Source of the DNA: Pseudoalteromonas haloplanktis ATCC 14393
Lineage (GTDB): Bacteria; Pseudomonadota; Gammaproteobacteria; Enterobacterales; Alteromonadaceae
Direction of reading: 5' to 3'
Length of the DNA stretch: 64,000 bases
NCBI RefSeq assembly: GCF_000238355.1
Contig: NZ_AHCA01000006.1
Coordinates: 248,001 to 312,000, forward strand
Notes under the pieces: generated by a model
Told to the model about the DNA's origin: nothing
The model's input: the letters and a program-made list of their open reading frames with translations, nothing else
The model's database searches: none
Program-made: the position numbers and the translations under genes
Shown here: positions 20,023 through 27,895 of the stretch, piece by piece
How positions within the stretch are numbered: position 1 is the first letter of the stretch
Layout of the letters: each line of letters opens with the position of its first letter

Positions 20023-20829
20023 TTAAAACTTATTCAGGATCACTTCTTGTACAAACCGGCTACCAAAATAAGCCAACGTTAAAACAAAAGCGGCAGCCAT
20101 AATAGCCAGTACCACGGGTTTTCCGCGCCAACCCTGTTTTAAATGACCAATTGTCACTGTTGCAAACATAGCCCAAGCAATTAATGATAAAATTGTTTTA
20201 TGTATAAATTCATTGGCAAACATGCCATCAAGAAAAATAAACCCAGATAATAAAGCCAAAGTTAATAAGAGTGTACCAAGTGTGAGTAAATGATAGAGTT
20301 GACGTTCAACTACCATCAATGGGGGTAAATGACTACGCACTATAGCTAAGTCTTTGCGCTTTAAACGCTTGTCAATAAAGTAAAATTGTACGCCATACAA
20401 AGTCGCAATTATCAATACGCAGTATGCGAGCAATGAAAGTGAAATATGGGTAACTAACCCGATTTCGACATCAATACTTTGTAATAAAATATGATGTGGG
20501 ATAAATAAGCTGGCTATAGTGAGTAAAGCTGCAAAGCCATAAACGACAGGCAGTAATAAGGTTGCAGGGAACTTTAGTGATACTGTTGTAACTGACACTA
20601 CTATCACCCAGCAGGTCAACAGTGACACATTTACAATACTTAAATCTTGGCCGTCGGTGCGAAATACTGAATTTACCAGTAATAACATGTGCGCTAGAAT
20701 CGCCACAGTACTGAGAATAATAGTCAGCTTTTGGCTCGGCCCTTGCTGGTGAAATAACCGAGATAGTACGTGAGACGTTGCTAAGATATAAAATAAACTG
20801 GCAATAATAGTTAAACTAATAATCAGCAT
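20023..20829 (-). CDS. ypjD: YpjD/CcsA-like inner membrane protein
   Basis: The protein has about 268 residues and eight predicted hydrophobic segments. It matches the CcsA/ResC-like cytochrome c assembly domain in a region with the conserved His (VTHISLSLLAYCVLIIATLYGVQFYF). ATG 20829 is chosen; a TTG six codons upstream is possible. The family (YpjD, CorE) is conserved divergent from ffh in gammaproteobacteria. Despite the Pfam name, no role in haem delivery is established for this subgroup. Its neighbour is a CorC-type protein. Confidence 0.82.
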   Translation of the reverse strand: MLIISLTIIASLFYILATSHVLSRLFHQQGPSQKLTIILSTVAILAHMLLLVNSVFRTDGQDLSIVNVSLLTCWVIVVSVTTVSLKFPATLLLPVVYGFAALLTIASLFIPHHILLQSIDVEIGLVTHISLSLLAYCVLIIATLYGVQFYFIDKRLKRKDLAIVRSHLPPLMVVERQLYHLLTLGTLLLTLALLSGFIFLDGMFANEFIHKTILSLIAWAMFATVTIGHLKQGWRGKPVVLAIMAAAFVLTLAYFGSRFVQEVILNKF

Positions 20830-21103
20830 AGTGCTTGGGCCACTCAATTTGAGTCAAATATTCCTTGTTAGAGTAAAGGCATTGTATTTTATAGCAAGGC
20901 AAATGCATAGAGTTTGTAAAAAGAAACTCAAACAGCGCACTTGAACACTGTATTGTGCGCCACCATTTGCGGTATACTGCTTTTAATTAAAATTTTAATA
21001 ATACTGATTATATGAAATCAACGTTATTTTTTAGTAAGTATTAACTTAATAACGATAACCTTGATTGGAAAATTGGTATATCACGTTTGATCGGAACCTT
21101 TAC

Positions 21104-22483
21104 ATGTTTGAGAACCTCCAAGAACGATTAGGTAAAACCTTAAAAAATATTAGCGGCCGTGGGCGCCTTACTGAAGATAATATCAAAGATACGCTACGTG
21201 AAGTACGTATGGCTTTTTTAGAGGCTGACGTTGCGCTACCCGTCGTTCGTGAGTTTGTGAAACAAGTTAAAGAACGTGCTGTGGGTGTTGAAGTAACAAA
21301 AAGCTTAAGCCCAGGGCAAGTGTTCATAAAAATTGTTCGTGAAGAACTTGAAAAAGCGATGGGTGAAGCGAATGAAGAGCTAAACCTAAACGCACAACCG
21401 CCAGCAGTTGTTATGATGGCAGGCTTACAAGGTGCAGGTAAAACCACCAGCGTCGGTAAGTTAGCTAAATTCTTAAAAGAGCGTAAGAAAAAGTCAGTAC
21501 TAGTTGTTAGTGCCGATGTTTATCGCCCCGCTGCAATAAAACAGTTAGAAACGCTGGCTAACGAAGTTGGTGTAGACTTTTTCCCAAGTGATATTTCCCA
21601 AAAGCCGGTTGATATTGCTAATGCGGCTATCTCTCATGCGAAAAAGAAATTTATCGATGTGGTACTTGTCGATACCGCAGGTCGTTTGCACGTTGATAGC
21701 GATATGATGGATGAAATCAAAGCGTTACACAGTGCTATTACGCCAATCGAAACCTTATTTGTAGTTGATGCAATGACAGGTCAAGATGCGGCGAATACAG
21801 CTAAAGCGTTTGATGAAGCATTGCCGCTTACGGGTGTTATTTTAACTAAAACCGATGGTGATGCGCGCGGTGGTGCGGCATTATCTATTCGCCATATCAC
21901 GGGTAAACCAATTAAATTTATGGGTGTGGGGGAGCGTACTGATGCCCTTGAGCCTTTTCATCCTGACCGTATTGCTTCACGTATTTTAGGTATGGGTGAT
22001 GTACTTTCATTGATCGAAGAAGTCGAGATGAAAGTCGATAAAGAAAAAGCGGCCAAAGTAGCTGAAAAAGTATTTAAAGGTGATGGCTTTACCCTTGATG
22101 ATTTTGCTGAACAATTAAAGCAAATGAAAAACATGGGCGGCATGATGTCGATGCTTGATAAGCTGCCGGGTATGCAAAACTTACCGGATGCAGTAAAAGG
22201 GCAAATGGGTGATAAAACATTTATTCAAATGGAAGCAATCATCAGCTCAATGACTAAACAAGAGCGTGCTCGCCCTGAAATCATCAAAGGTTCTCGTAAA
22301 AAACGTATTGCAGCAGGCTCTGGTACACAAGTGCAAGAGATCAATAAATTGCTAAAACAATTTACCCAAATGCAAAAGATGATGAAAAAAATGAAAGGTA
22401 AAGGTGGCATGATGAAAATGATGCGTGGAATGAAAGGCATGTTACCACCGGGAATGATGGGCGGTGGCGGTCCTAAATTCTAA
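21104..22483 (+). CDS. ffh: Signal recognition particle GTPase Ffh
   Basis: ATG 21104 (MFENLQERL) is chosen, since a longer frame from 21065 adds 13 residues not found in the family. The protein of about 459 residues has the N domain, a G domain with GLQGAGKTTSVGKLA, the insertion-box region VLVVSADVYRPAA, DTAGRLHVD, LTKTDGDARGG and GVGE. It ends in a Met-rich M domain (MMSMLDKLPGM, QKMMKKMKGKGGM) that binds 4.5S RNA and signal sequences. It targets nascent membrane proteins to FtsY. Confidence 0.97.
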   Translation: MFENLQERLGKTLKNISGRGRLTEDNIKDTLREVRMAFLEADVALPVVREFVKQVKERAVGVEVTKSLSPGQVFIKIVREELEKAMGEANEELNLNAQPPAVVMMAGLQGAGKTTSVGKLAKFLKERKKKSVLVVSADVYRPAAIKQLETLANEVGVDFFPSDISQKPVDIANAAISHAKKKFIDVVLVDTAGRLHVDSDMMDEIKALHSAITPIETLFVVDAMTGQDAANTAKAFDEALPLTGVILTKTDGDARGGAALSIRHITGKPIKFMGVGERTDALEPFHPDRIASRILGMGDVLSLIEEVEMKVDKEKAAKVAEKVFKGDGFTLDDFAEQLKQMKNMGGMMSMLDKLPGMQNLPDAVKGQMGDKTFIQMEAIISSMTKQERARPEIIKGSRKKRIAAGSGTQVQEINKLLKQFTQMQKMMKKMKGKGGMMKMMRGMKGMLPPGMMGGGGPKF

Positions 22484-22521
22484 GCTTTTGGCTAAAGTTT
22501 GATGTATTCGTCATTTAGTTA

Positions 22522-22553
22522 ATGAAAAAAGGGGGCAAATAGCCTCTTTTTTT
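22522..22553 (+). terminator. Terminator after ffh
   Basis: AAAAAAGGGGGC pairs with GCCTCTTTTTTT (one G-U) over a short loop, 40 bp after the ffh stop. The T run is on the plus strand. Confidence 0.8.
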
Positions 22554-22683
22554 GTAGATAAATTATGCACTGAAAGGGCTTTATACTCTGATTTAACGCG
22601 TAGATCATAGTTTAATCAACTTAACACTCATTTCACGTCACTTCTTACTTGCATTGTTGCTAAAAACTCGTACAATTCCCCAG

Positions 22684-22701
22684 CTCCCCATACTGGGGAG
22701 T
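22684..22701 (+). promoter_or_regulatory. Leader hairpin upstream of rpsP
   Basis: CTCCCC and GGGGAG form a perfect 6-bp stem with a short loop, about 43 bp before the rpsP start, in the presumed mRNA leader of the rpsP-rimM-trmD-rplS operon. It could be a leader structure for ribosomal-protein control; no specific family was recognised. Confidence 0.35.
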
Positions 22702-22743
22702 AAATCTTATTAATGAAAACAGTCAATCTATTTAGAGGACGGT

Positions 22744-22992
22744 ATGGTAACTATTCGTTTGCAACGTGGTGGCGCTAAAAAACGCCCTTTCTATCAAATT
22801 GTGGTTGCGGATAGCCGTTTCTCGCGTGACGGTCGCTTCATCGAGAAAGTAGGCTTTTTTAACCCAATTGCTAGTGGTCAAGAAGAAAAAGTACGTTTAG
22901 ATTTATCTCGTGTAGAACACTGGGTAGGTCAGGGCGCATCTCTTTCAGATCGCGTAAGTAAGTTAGTAAAAGACGCTCGTAAAGCGGCTTAA
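22744..22992 (+). CDS. rpsP: 30S ribosomal protein S16
   Basis: The 82-residue protein begins [20 protein letters not shown], the S16 signature, with [22 protein letters not shown] following. It is a structural 30S protein. GAGGA lies just upstream of the ATG. First gene of the classic rpsP-rimM-trmD-rplS operon. Confidence 0.98.
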   Translation: MVTIRLQRGGAKKRPFYQIVVADSRFSRDGRFIEKVGFFNPIASGQEEKVRLDLSRVEHWVGQGASLSDRVSKLVKDARKAA

Positions 22993-23009
22993 TAGGCGTA
23001 AGTGTAACC

Positions 23010-23546
23010 ATGAGTCAAGAGAACACCTCATCAATAATTGTCGTAGGAAAGCTCGGCGCCCCGTATGGTATAAAGGGCTGGCTTAAGGTACATTCATTTA
23101 CTGATGATCCCCAAGGGATCTTCGATTTCAGCCCGTGGTTGATAGGGCAACAAGGTAAATGGCAGGCTTTAGAAGTGGTCGACTGGCGTCGCCACAACAA
23201 AGGCTTTATCGCCAAGTTTGCGCAAGTAAACGACAGAGACCAAGCAATGGCGTATACCAATGTGGAAGTATCTGTAGATTCAGCGCAGCTACCAGAATTA
23301 CCGCAAGGTGAATTCTATTGGCGAGATCTCATTGGCATGTCGGTTGTAACTGATAAAGGTTATAACTTAGGCATAGTTGATGACCTGATGGAGACAGGTT
23401 CAAATGACGTATTAGTTGTGAAAGCAAATAATAAAGATGCATTTGGACAAGCAGAACGTTTAATTCCATTTTTAACTGATTCAGTTATAAAAGAAGTTAA
23501 ACATGATGCAAGAGAAATTACCGTAGACTGGGATCCAGGCTTTTAA
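23010..23546 (+). CDS. rimM: Ribosome maturation factor RimM
   Basis: The 178-residue protein has the N-terminal RimM barrel ([20 protein letters not shown]) and a C-terminal PRC barrel ([19 protein letters not shown]). It binds S19 during maturation of the 30S head. Its stop overlaps the trmD start (TAATG at 23544-23548), indicating translational coupling. Second gene of the rpsP operon. Confidence 0.96.
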   Translation: MSQENTSSIIVVGKLGAPYGIKGWLKVHSFTDDPQGIFDFSPWLIGQQGKWQALEVVDWRRHNKGFIAKFAQVNDRDQAMAYTNVEVSVDSAQLPELPQGEFYWRDLIGMSVVTDKGYNLGIVDDLMETGSNDVLVVKANNKDAFGQAERLIPFLTDSVIKEVKHDAREITVDWDPGF

Positions 23547-24313
23547 TGAGTCAAACGAGTTCGTTGTGGGTAGGGGTAATTAGCCTTTTCCCGGACATGT
23601 TTGATGCCATTACACAGCAAGGTGTAACTGGTCGCGCAGTAAAAAATGGGTTAATTGATTTTAACTGCTGGAACCCGCGGGATTATGCGACTGATAAGCA
23701 TAGAACAGTGGATGATCGTCCTTACGGGGGCGGTCCAGGTATGTTAATGATGGTTGAACCATTGAAGCAAGCCATTCTTGACGCTAAAGCAGCGGCAGGT
23801 GATGGTGCAAAAGTAATTTATATGTCCCCGCAAGGGCGCAAATTAGATCAGCAAGGGGCGAGCGAACTCGCAAACTCTAAAAAACTGATTTTAATTGCCG
23901 GTCGCTATGAAGGTATAGACGAGAGAATAATAGAATCATATGTTGACGAAGAATGGTCAATTGGTGATTTTATTTTGAGTGGTGGTGAACTACCTGCCAT
24001 GACATTAATTGACGCAGTAGCGCGATTAGTGCCAGGTGTATTAGGACACAACCAATCAGCGGAGCAAGACTCATTTTCGGATGGCTTGCTAGATTGTCCT
24101 CATTATACTCGGCCAGAAACATTGGACGACAAACAGGTTCCTGCTGTATTACTCAGTGGTAACCACCAAGAGATAGCTAAATGGCGGCAAATGCAGTCAT
24201 TAGGCAGAACTTGGCTTAGGCGTCCTGACTTGTTGCATAACCTAGCTCTGACTGAGGAGCAAGCGGTATTACTCGCGAAATTTCAGCAAGAGTACCAAAA
24301 AGCTTGTGGCTAG
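23546..24313 (+). CDS. trmD: tRNA (guanine37-N1)-methyltransferase
   Basis: The 255-residue SPOUT methyltransferase has the start motif [27 protein letters not shown], the AdoMet-binding trefoil knot ([14 protein letters not shown] and [17 protein letters not shown]) and the C-terminal tRNA-binding part ending near LLAKFQQEY. It makes m1G37 in tRNAs reading CNN and related codons and prevents +1 frameshifting. Coupled to rimM by a 1-base stop-start overlap. Confidence 0.97.
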   Translation: MSQTSSLWVGVISLFPDMFDAITQQGVTGRAVKNGLIDFNCWNPRDYATDKHRTVDDRPYGGGPGMLMMVEPLKQAILDAKAAAGDGAKVIYMSPQGRKLDQQGASELANSKKLILIAGRYEGIDERIIESYVDEEWSIGDFILSGGELPAMTLIDAVARLVPGVLGHNQSAEQDSFSDGLLDCPHYTRPETLDDKQVPAVLLSGNHQEIAKWRQMQSLGRTWLRRPDLLHNLALTEEQAVLLAKFQQEYQKACG

Positions 24314-24346
24314 AAGACAGTTACACCTAGGAAAGTGAGAAACATA

Positions 24347-24706
24347 ATGGCAAAAGTAAACCAAAATATTATTAAAGCGCTTGAAGATGAGCAGCTTAAA
24401 ACAGACGTACCTGCATTTGGCCCTGGTGATACAGTGGTTGTACAGGTAAAAGTAAAAGAAGGTGCTAAAGAGCGTCTACAGGCCTTTGAAGGTGTTGTAA
24501 TCGCTAAGCGTAATCGTGGTCTTCACTCAGCATTCACAGTTCGTAAAATCTCGAACGGTGAAGGTGTTGAGCGTGTATTCCAAACGCACAGCCCTCTTAT
24601 CGATAGCGTAGCAGTTAAGCGTCGCGGTGCAGTTCGCCGTGCGAAACTTTACTATCTACGTGAGCGTTCTGGTAAATCTGCACGTATTAGAGAAAAACTT
24701 AACTAA
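24347..24706 (+). CDS. rplS: 50S ribosomal protein L19
   Basis: The start at ATG 24347 ([13 protein letters not shown]) matches the family; an upstream GTG at 24335 would add four residues and sits in the ribosome-binding region TAGGAAAGTGAG. The 119-residue protein has [26 protein letters not shown] and the C-terminal [11 protein letters not shown] motif. It sits at the 30S-50S interface. Last gene of the rpsP operon, followed by a strong terminator. Confidence 0.97.
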   Translation: MAKVNQNIIKALEDEQLKTDVPAFGPGDTVVVQVKVKEGAKERLQAFEGVVIAKRNRGLHSAFTVRKISNGEGVERVFQTHSPLIDSVAVKRRGAVRRAKLYYLRERSGKSARIREKLN

Positions 24707-24730
24707 TACGCGCTGTTTAGCAACGCAAAA

Positions 24731-24773
24731 AAAACGGGTTGCAGCCTTCGGGTTGCAACCCGTTTTGGTTTTT
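24731..24773 (+). terminator. Terminator of the rpsP-rplS operon
   Basis: AAAACGGGTTGCA pairs with TGCAACCCGTTTT around a short loop, then GGTTTTT follows. It lies 25 bp after the rplS stop. Confidence 0.88.
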
Positions 24774-24802
24774 ATAGCAAAATAAGCCCGCTAAAAAATA
24801 TT

Positions 24803-24964
24803 ATACCAATCGTGTTAAGTTACTGACCATTTATAGCGACAGATAAATGAAGTGATAACAAGGCATAAATTTTGACATGTAGTTGTTCTACATGAAAAAT
24901 TTATAACGCAGTTAGCGCTTTATTTAGCCCGCTAGAATGGTTAAATATTTAAGTCGATTGGTAT
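24803..24964. repeat. MITE-like inverted-repeat element, copy B (162 bp)
   Basis: The ends are ATACCAATCG (24803-24812) and CGATTGGTAT (24955-24964). The whole element is the reverse complement of the copy after glnB at 7686-7894, except that it lacks about 47 central bases. The centre here is a short palindrome around ACATGTAG. It is noncoding and sits between rplS and tyrA. Confidence 0.8.
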
Positions 24965-24991
24965 TACTCATAAATCAAATTCACTCGCCAA

Positions 24992-25061
24992 CTTATAACT
25001 TACGGCTTATAACTTAAACCTTATAACTTAAGGCTTAGCGCTTAAAGCTTAAACACTTATT
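24992..25061. repeat. Five degenerate 14-bp tandem repeats
   Basis: The unit CTTATAACTTANNN occurs at 24992, 25006 and 25020, then in degraded form at 25034 (CTTAGCGCTTAAAG) and 25048 (CTTAAACACTTATT), exactly in 14-bp phase. It lies about 120 bp upstream of tyrA. It does not have CRISPR geometry and no function was recognised. Confidence 0.75.
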
Positions 25062-25133
25062 CTTTTCCCTATTTAGCCTTTTAACAGCCTACTGATCCTG
25101 TTAGTATTTATCGTATTAATAAGTTTACTTTTA

Positions 25134-25151
25134 TGTAAATTTTAGTGTACG
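25134..25151 (+). promoter_or_regulatory. Possible TyrR box upstream of tyrA
   Basis: TGTAAA-TTTTAG-TGTACG matches 10 of 12 fixed positions of the TyrR consensus TGTAAA-N6-TTTACA, 28 bp before the tyrA start. TyrR control of tyrA is established in enterics. A better box sits before the tyrP-like gene in this window. Confidence 0.4.
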
Positions 25152-25178
25152 AAATTGCAGTTCTAAGGTGGTAGTCGC

Positions 25179-26312
25179 GTGGCGGATATAAAAGAGTTAG
25201 ATAAGTTAAGAGAAGGCATTGATGAATGCGATGCCCAGTTGGTTGCATTACTAGCTAGGCGTAATAATATTACTGAACAAATTGGCGCAATCAAACAACA
25301 AACCGGTGCGCCGCTGCATGCGCCTGACCGTGAAGCGAGTTTATTAGCAGCCCGTCGCCAAGAAGCATTAAATCAAGGGGTTAACCCTGAACTAGTCGAA
25401 GATATTCTGCGCCGGATGATGCGCGAAGCATACCAAAATCAACAAGCTAAACTTGCCTGTAGTGCACCGCAATTGTCACCTATTGTTATAGTCGGTGGCC
25501 AAGGTGCAATGGGGCAGTTGTTTGCTCAGCAATTTATTCGCTCAGGGTATGAAGTTAGGATTCTCGACAAAGAACAGCAAAGTAACGCTCAAGCAATCTT
25601 AGCAGGTGCAAAACTGGTGATGATCAGTGTGCCTATCAATGCCTTAGAAGCCGTAGTTACTGCCTTACCTAAACTCGATGATGATTGTTTGTTGGTTGAT
25701 ATCACATCGGTTAAGCAAGCACCATTAAATGTATTAAAAGCGGTGCATAATGGTCCTGTGGTTGGCTTACACCCGATGTTTGGCCCTGATATCTCTCATT
25801 GGGTAAAGCAGACCGTGGTAGTGTGTGAAGGGCGTAACCATGAAGTTGCACAAGGGTTATTGTCGCAATTACAAGTATGGGGCTGCCAGTTAGTTGAGTT
25901 AGATGCTAAAAAGCACGACGAAGCAATGCAAATAATCCAAGTGATGCGCCATTTAACCACCTTTGTGTATGGCCAATTTTTAGCTAAACAAAGCCACACT
26001 CTTGAAGAGCTACGTAGTTGTTCGTCGCCTATCTACCAGTTAGAGCTGATGATGGTGGGCCGCTTGTTTGCACAATCGCCAGAGCTTTATTCTGACATTA
26101 TGCTAGCGCAATTTGATAATGTTGAACCTTTGCTTGCGCAATACCAAGAAACCTTTGCTAGTACATTAACAAAATTAAAAGCGGGCGATAAAGCGGCTTT
26201 AATTGATGCCTTTGCTGATGCGAAAGAATACTTCTCAGATTCCACCGCGCACTTCTTAACGCAAAGCCGCAGCCTACTAAACAAAGCCAATGATGCTAAA
26301 GTACTTGATTAA
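25179..26312 (+). CDS. tyrA: Bifunctional chorismate mutase / prephenate dehydrogenase
   Basis: The 377-residue protein starts at GTG with AAGGTGG upstream. Residues 1-90 are an AroQ chorismate mutase (LDKLREGIDECDAQLVALLARR). The dehydrogenase follows, with a nucleotide-binding GGQGAMG at residues 106-112, GLHPMFGPD and an all-helical C-terminal dimer domain. It converts chorismate to prephenate and then to 4-hydroxyphenylpyruvate for tyrosine synthesis. It is convergent with pheA across a shared terminator, and a possible TyrR box lies upstream. Confidence 0.96.
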   Translation: MADIKELDKLREGIDECDAQLVALLARRNNITEQIGAIKQQTGAPLHAPDREASLLAARRQEALNQGVNPELVEDILRRMMREAYQNQQAKLACSAPQLSPIVIVGGQGAMGQLFAQQFIRSGYEVRILDKEQQSNAQAILAGAKLVMISVPINALEAVVTALPKLDDDCLLVDITSVKQAPLNVLKAVHNGPVVGLHPMFGPDISHWVKQTVVVCEGRNHEVAQGLLSQLQVWGCQLVELDAKKHDEAMQIIQVMRHLTTFVYGQFLAKQSHTLEELRSCSSPIYQLELMMVGRLFAQSPELYSDIMLAQFDNVEPLLAQYQETFASTLTKLKAGDKAALIDAFADAKEYFSDSTAHFLTQSRSLLNKANDAKVLD

Positions 26313-26340
26313 TAAAGCATTACCATTCAAGAGATAACAA

Positions 26341-26366
26341 AAAGGGCCATAATGGCCCTTTTGCTT
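26341..26366. terminator. Bidirectional terminator between tyrA and pheA
   Basis: AAAGGGCCAT and ATGGCCCTTTT form a tight stem. T runs follow on the plus strand and A runs precede it, so it can serve both convergent genes. Confidence 0.85.
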
Positions 26367-26376
26367 TAGTTAGCGT

Positions 26377-27534
26377 TTAACTTTCTACACTGACTGCTTG
26401 CAGTGATTCGCTTTGATAACAACCCAATACGCGTACATACTGAGTATGCTCTTTTAGCTCTTCTAACGCGTGTTTAACGTGACTATCGACAAGGTTCGCT
26501 TCTAAATCAACATAAAACACTTCTTCCCATGGATTGCCAGGTACAGGGCGTGACTCTAATTTAACTAAGTTAATATTATGGTGTTTAAAAATCATCAGTG
26601 CATCAGCAAGCGAACCCGCTTGTTGTTTAGTGGCCATAATTAAACTGGTTTTGGTTGGAATTTGTTTTGAGACATGTAACGGTTTACGGGCAACGATAAT
26701 AAAGCGGCTGTGGTTTTCACGTTGATTAGCCAAGCCAGATTTTATCACTTCTAGCCCGACATTTTTCCCCGCTTGTGCAGAGCCAATTGCCGCGCTGTTA
26801 GGGGTATCTAGGGCTGATTGTAGGGCGCTTGAGGTTGAGTCGCAGGTTTCATGTTGAATATCACCTAAGCCTTGTAAAAAGCGGCTGCATTGTGCGAATG
26901 GCTGTGGGTGAGCAAAAATTTTACTAATTTGGCTAAGCTCAGTATCTGGGGTCGCAAGTAAACAGTGCTCAACGCTGTGAGTTACTTCACCAACGATTGA
27001 GACTTGTGCGTGTTGTAGTAAATCAAACACTTCGTTAATACTACCTGAGCTGGTGTTTTCAATCGGTAATAAGCCAAAGTCAGCTTGGCCATTTTCAACC
27101 TTGCCGGTGATCTGCTCAAAGCTAGAGCAGCCCATCTCAACAAGTTTACCTGGGCGACGGCTAAAGTATTTATGGCAAGCAAGTTGACTATATGAACCTT
27201 GGCCACCTAAGTATGCCACGCGATGCGTTTCACTCATGACATCAGGATTTAAGTTATTTTGCAGCATGGCCTGCTGATTAAGTACTGAATCTTCTAAGAT
27301 TGTTTGAAAGACATTATTCACATAATAGGCGTCTAAGCCAAGTGATTTGCCGTAACCAATTAGTTTCTCAAGTAACGCCAGCTCACGGGCTTCATCGCGT
27401 ATAGGTTTGTTATTAGCAATTTTATACTCTACGACACCATGGCTAATTCTGCGGCGTTTTGCCAATAAAACCAACAAGTCAGAGTCGATTTCATTTATAT
27501 CGTGTCTGAGTGAATTTAGTACATCGTTTGTCAT
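26377..27534 (-). CDS. pheA: Bifunctional chorismate mutase / prephenate dehydratase
   Basis: ATG 27534 (MTNDVLNSL) is chosen because GAGGAA lies 7 bases before it; an ATG five codons upstream overlaps that site. The protein of about 385 residues has an AroQ chorismate mutase domain, prephenate dehydratase (VAYLGGQGSYSQLA, FGLLPIENTSSGSINEVFDLL) and a C-terminal ACT domain with the Phe-binding ESRPVPGNPWEEVFYVDL. It makes phenylpyruvate for phenylalanine synthesis and is feedback-inhibited by Phe. A Phe-rich leader peptide and attenuator lie upstream. Confidence 0.96.
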   Translation of the reverse strand: MTNDVLNSLRHDINEIDSDLLVLLAKRRRISHGVVEYKIANNKPIRDEARELALLEKLIGYGKSLGLDAYYVNNVFQTILEDSVLNQQAMLQNNLNPDVMSETHRVAYLGGQGSYSQLACHKYFSRRPGKLVEMGCSSFEQITGKVENGQADFGLLPIENTSSGSINEVFDLLQHAQVSIVGEVTHSVEHCLLATPDTELSQISKIFAHPQPFAQCSRFLQGLGDIQHETCDSTSSALQSALDTPNSAAIGSAQAGKNVGLEVIKSGLANQRENHSRFIIVARKPLHVSKQIPTKTSLIMATKQQAGSLADALMIFKHHNINLVKLESRPVPGNPWEEVFYVDLEANLVDSHVKHALEELKEHTQYVRVLGCYQSESLQAVSVES

Positions 27535-27583
27535 TTTTGGGTTCCTCATTCCAAAAAATTACCTTTTGGGTAATAAAAACAAA

Positions 27584-27607
27584 AAAGCCTCCCAGTTGGG
27601 AGGCTTT
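27584..27607 (-). terminator. pheA attenuator
   Basis: The stem GCCTCCCA / TGGGAGGC (27587-27604) is followed on the minus strand by a run of T. It lies between the Phe-rich leader peptide gene and pheA. The upstream sequence AAGAGGCTTACC on the minus strand could pair with part of the stem to form an antiterminator. This is the classic arrangement for transcription attenuation. Confidence 0.85.
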
Positions 27608-27648
27608 GCTATTCGGTAGATTTAATCTCGCAAACAGGTAAGCCTCTT

Positions 27649-27702
27649 CTATCTAAAGAAGCTAAAAAACGAAAAGTGTAATTGCGAAAATTTTGTATTC
27701 AT
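27649..27702 (-). CDS. pheL: pheA leader peptide (Phe-rich, 17 residues)
   Basis: The 17-codon ORF on the minus strand reads MNTKFSQLHFSFFSFFR, with six Phe codons, five of them in the last eight residues. It is followed 42 bp later by a GC-rich hairpin with a T run and then by pheA. This matches pheL-type attenuation: ribosome stalling at Phe codons when charged tRNA-Phe is scarce favours an antiterminator. It is not expected to have an enzymatic role. Confidence 0.88.
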   Translation of the reverse strand: MNTKFSQLHFSFFSFFR

Positions 27703-27895
27703 GGTCTTAATGTATGAAGAGTGGGCTATAAAGTCAACACTCCAGCGGGTTTTATCACCACCAAAGTGTGGTTTATTTTAGATATTGGTTTTTTTCTGTG
27801 ATATTAACGAAAAATTTATAAATCTAAATTGGTATCTGGTATATTTCGGTAGGTGGATTTAAATAAGAATAATTATTAAAAAAGAAGGTTGCCTT

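Noticed and set aside
21065..21103. 13-codon N-terminal extension of Ffh
   Set aside because: The family starts at MFENL, and the extension has no ribosome site of its own.
24992..25061. Possible CRISPR array
   Set aside because: Repeats are 14 bp with no spacers and decay along the array. No cas genes are in the window.
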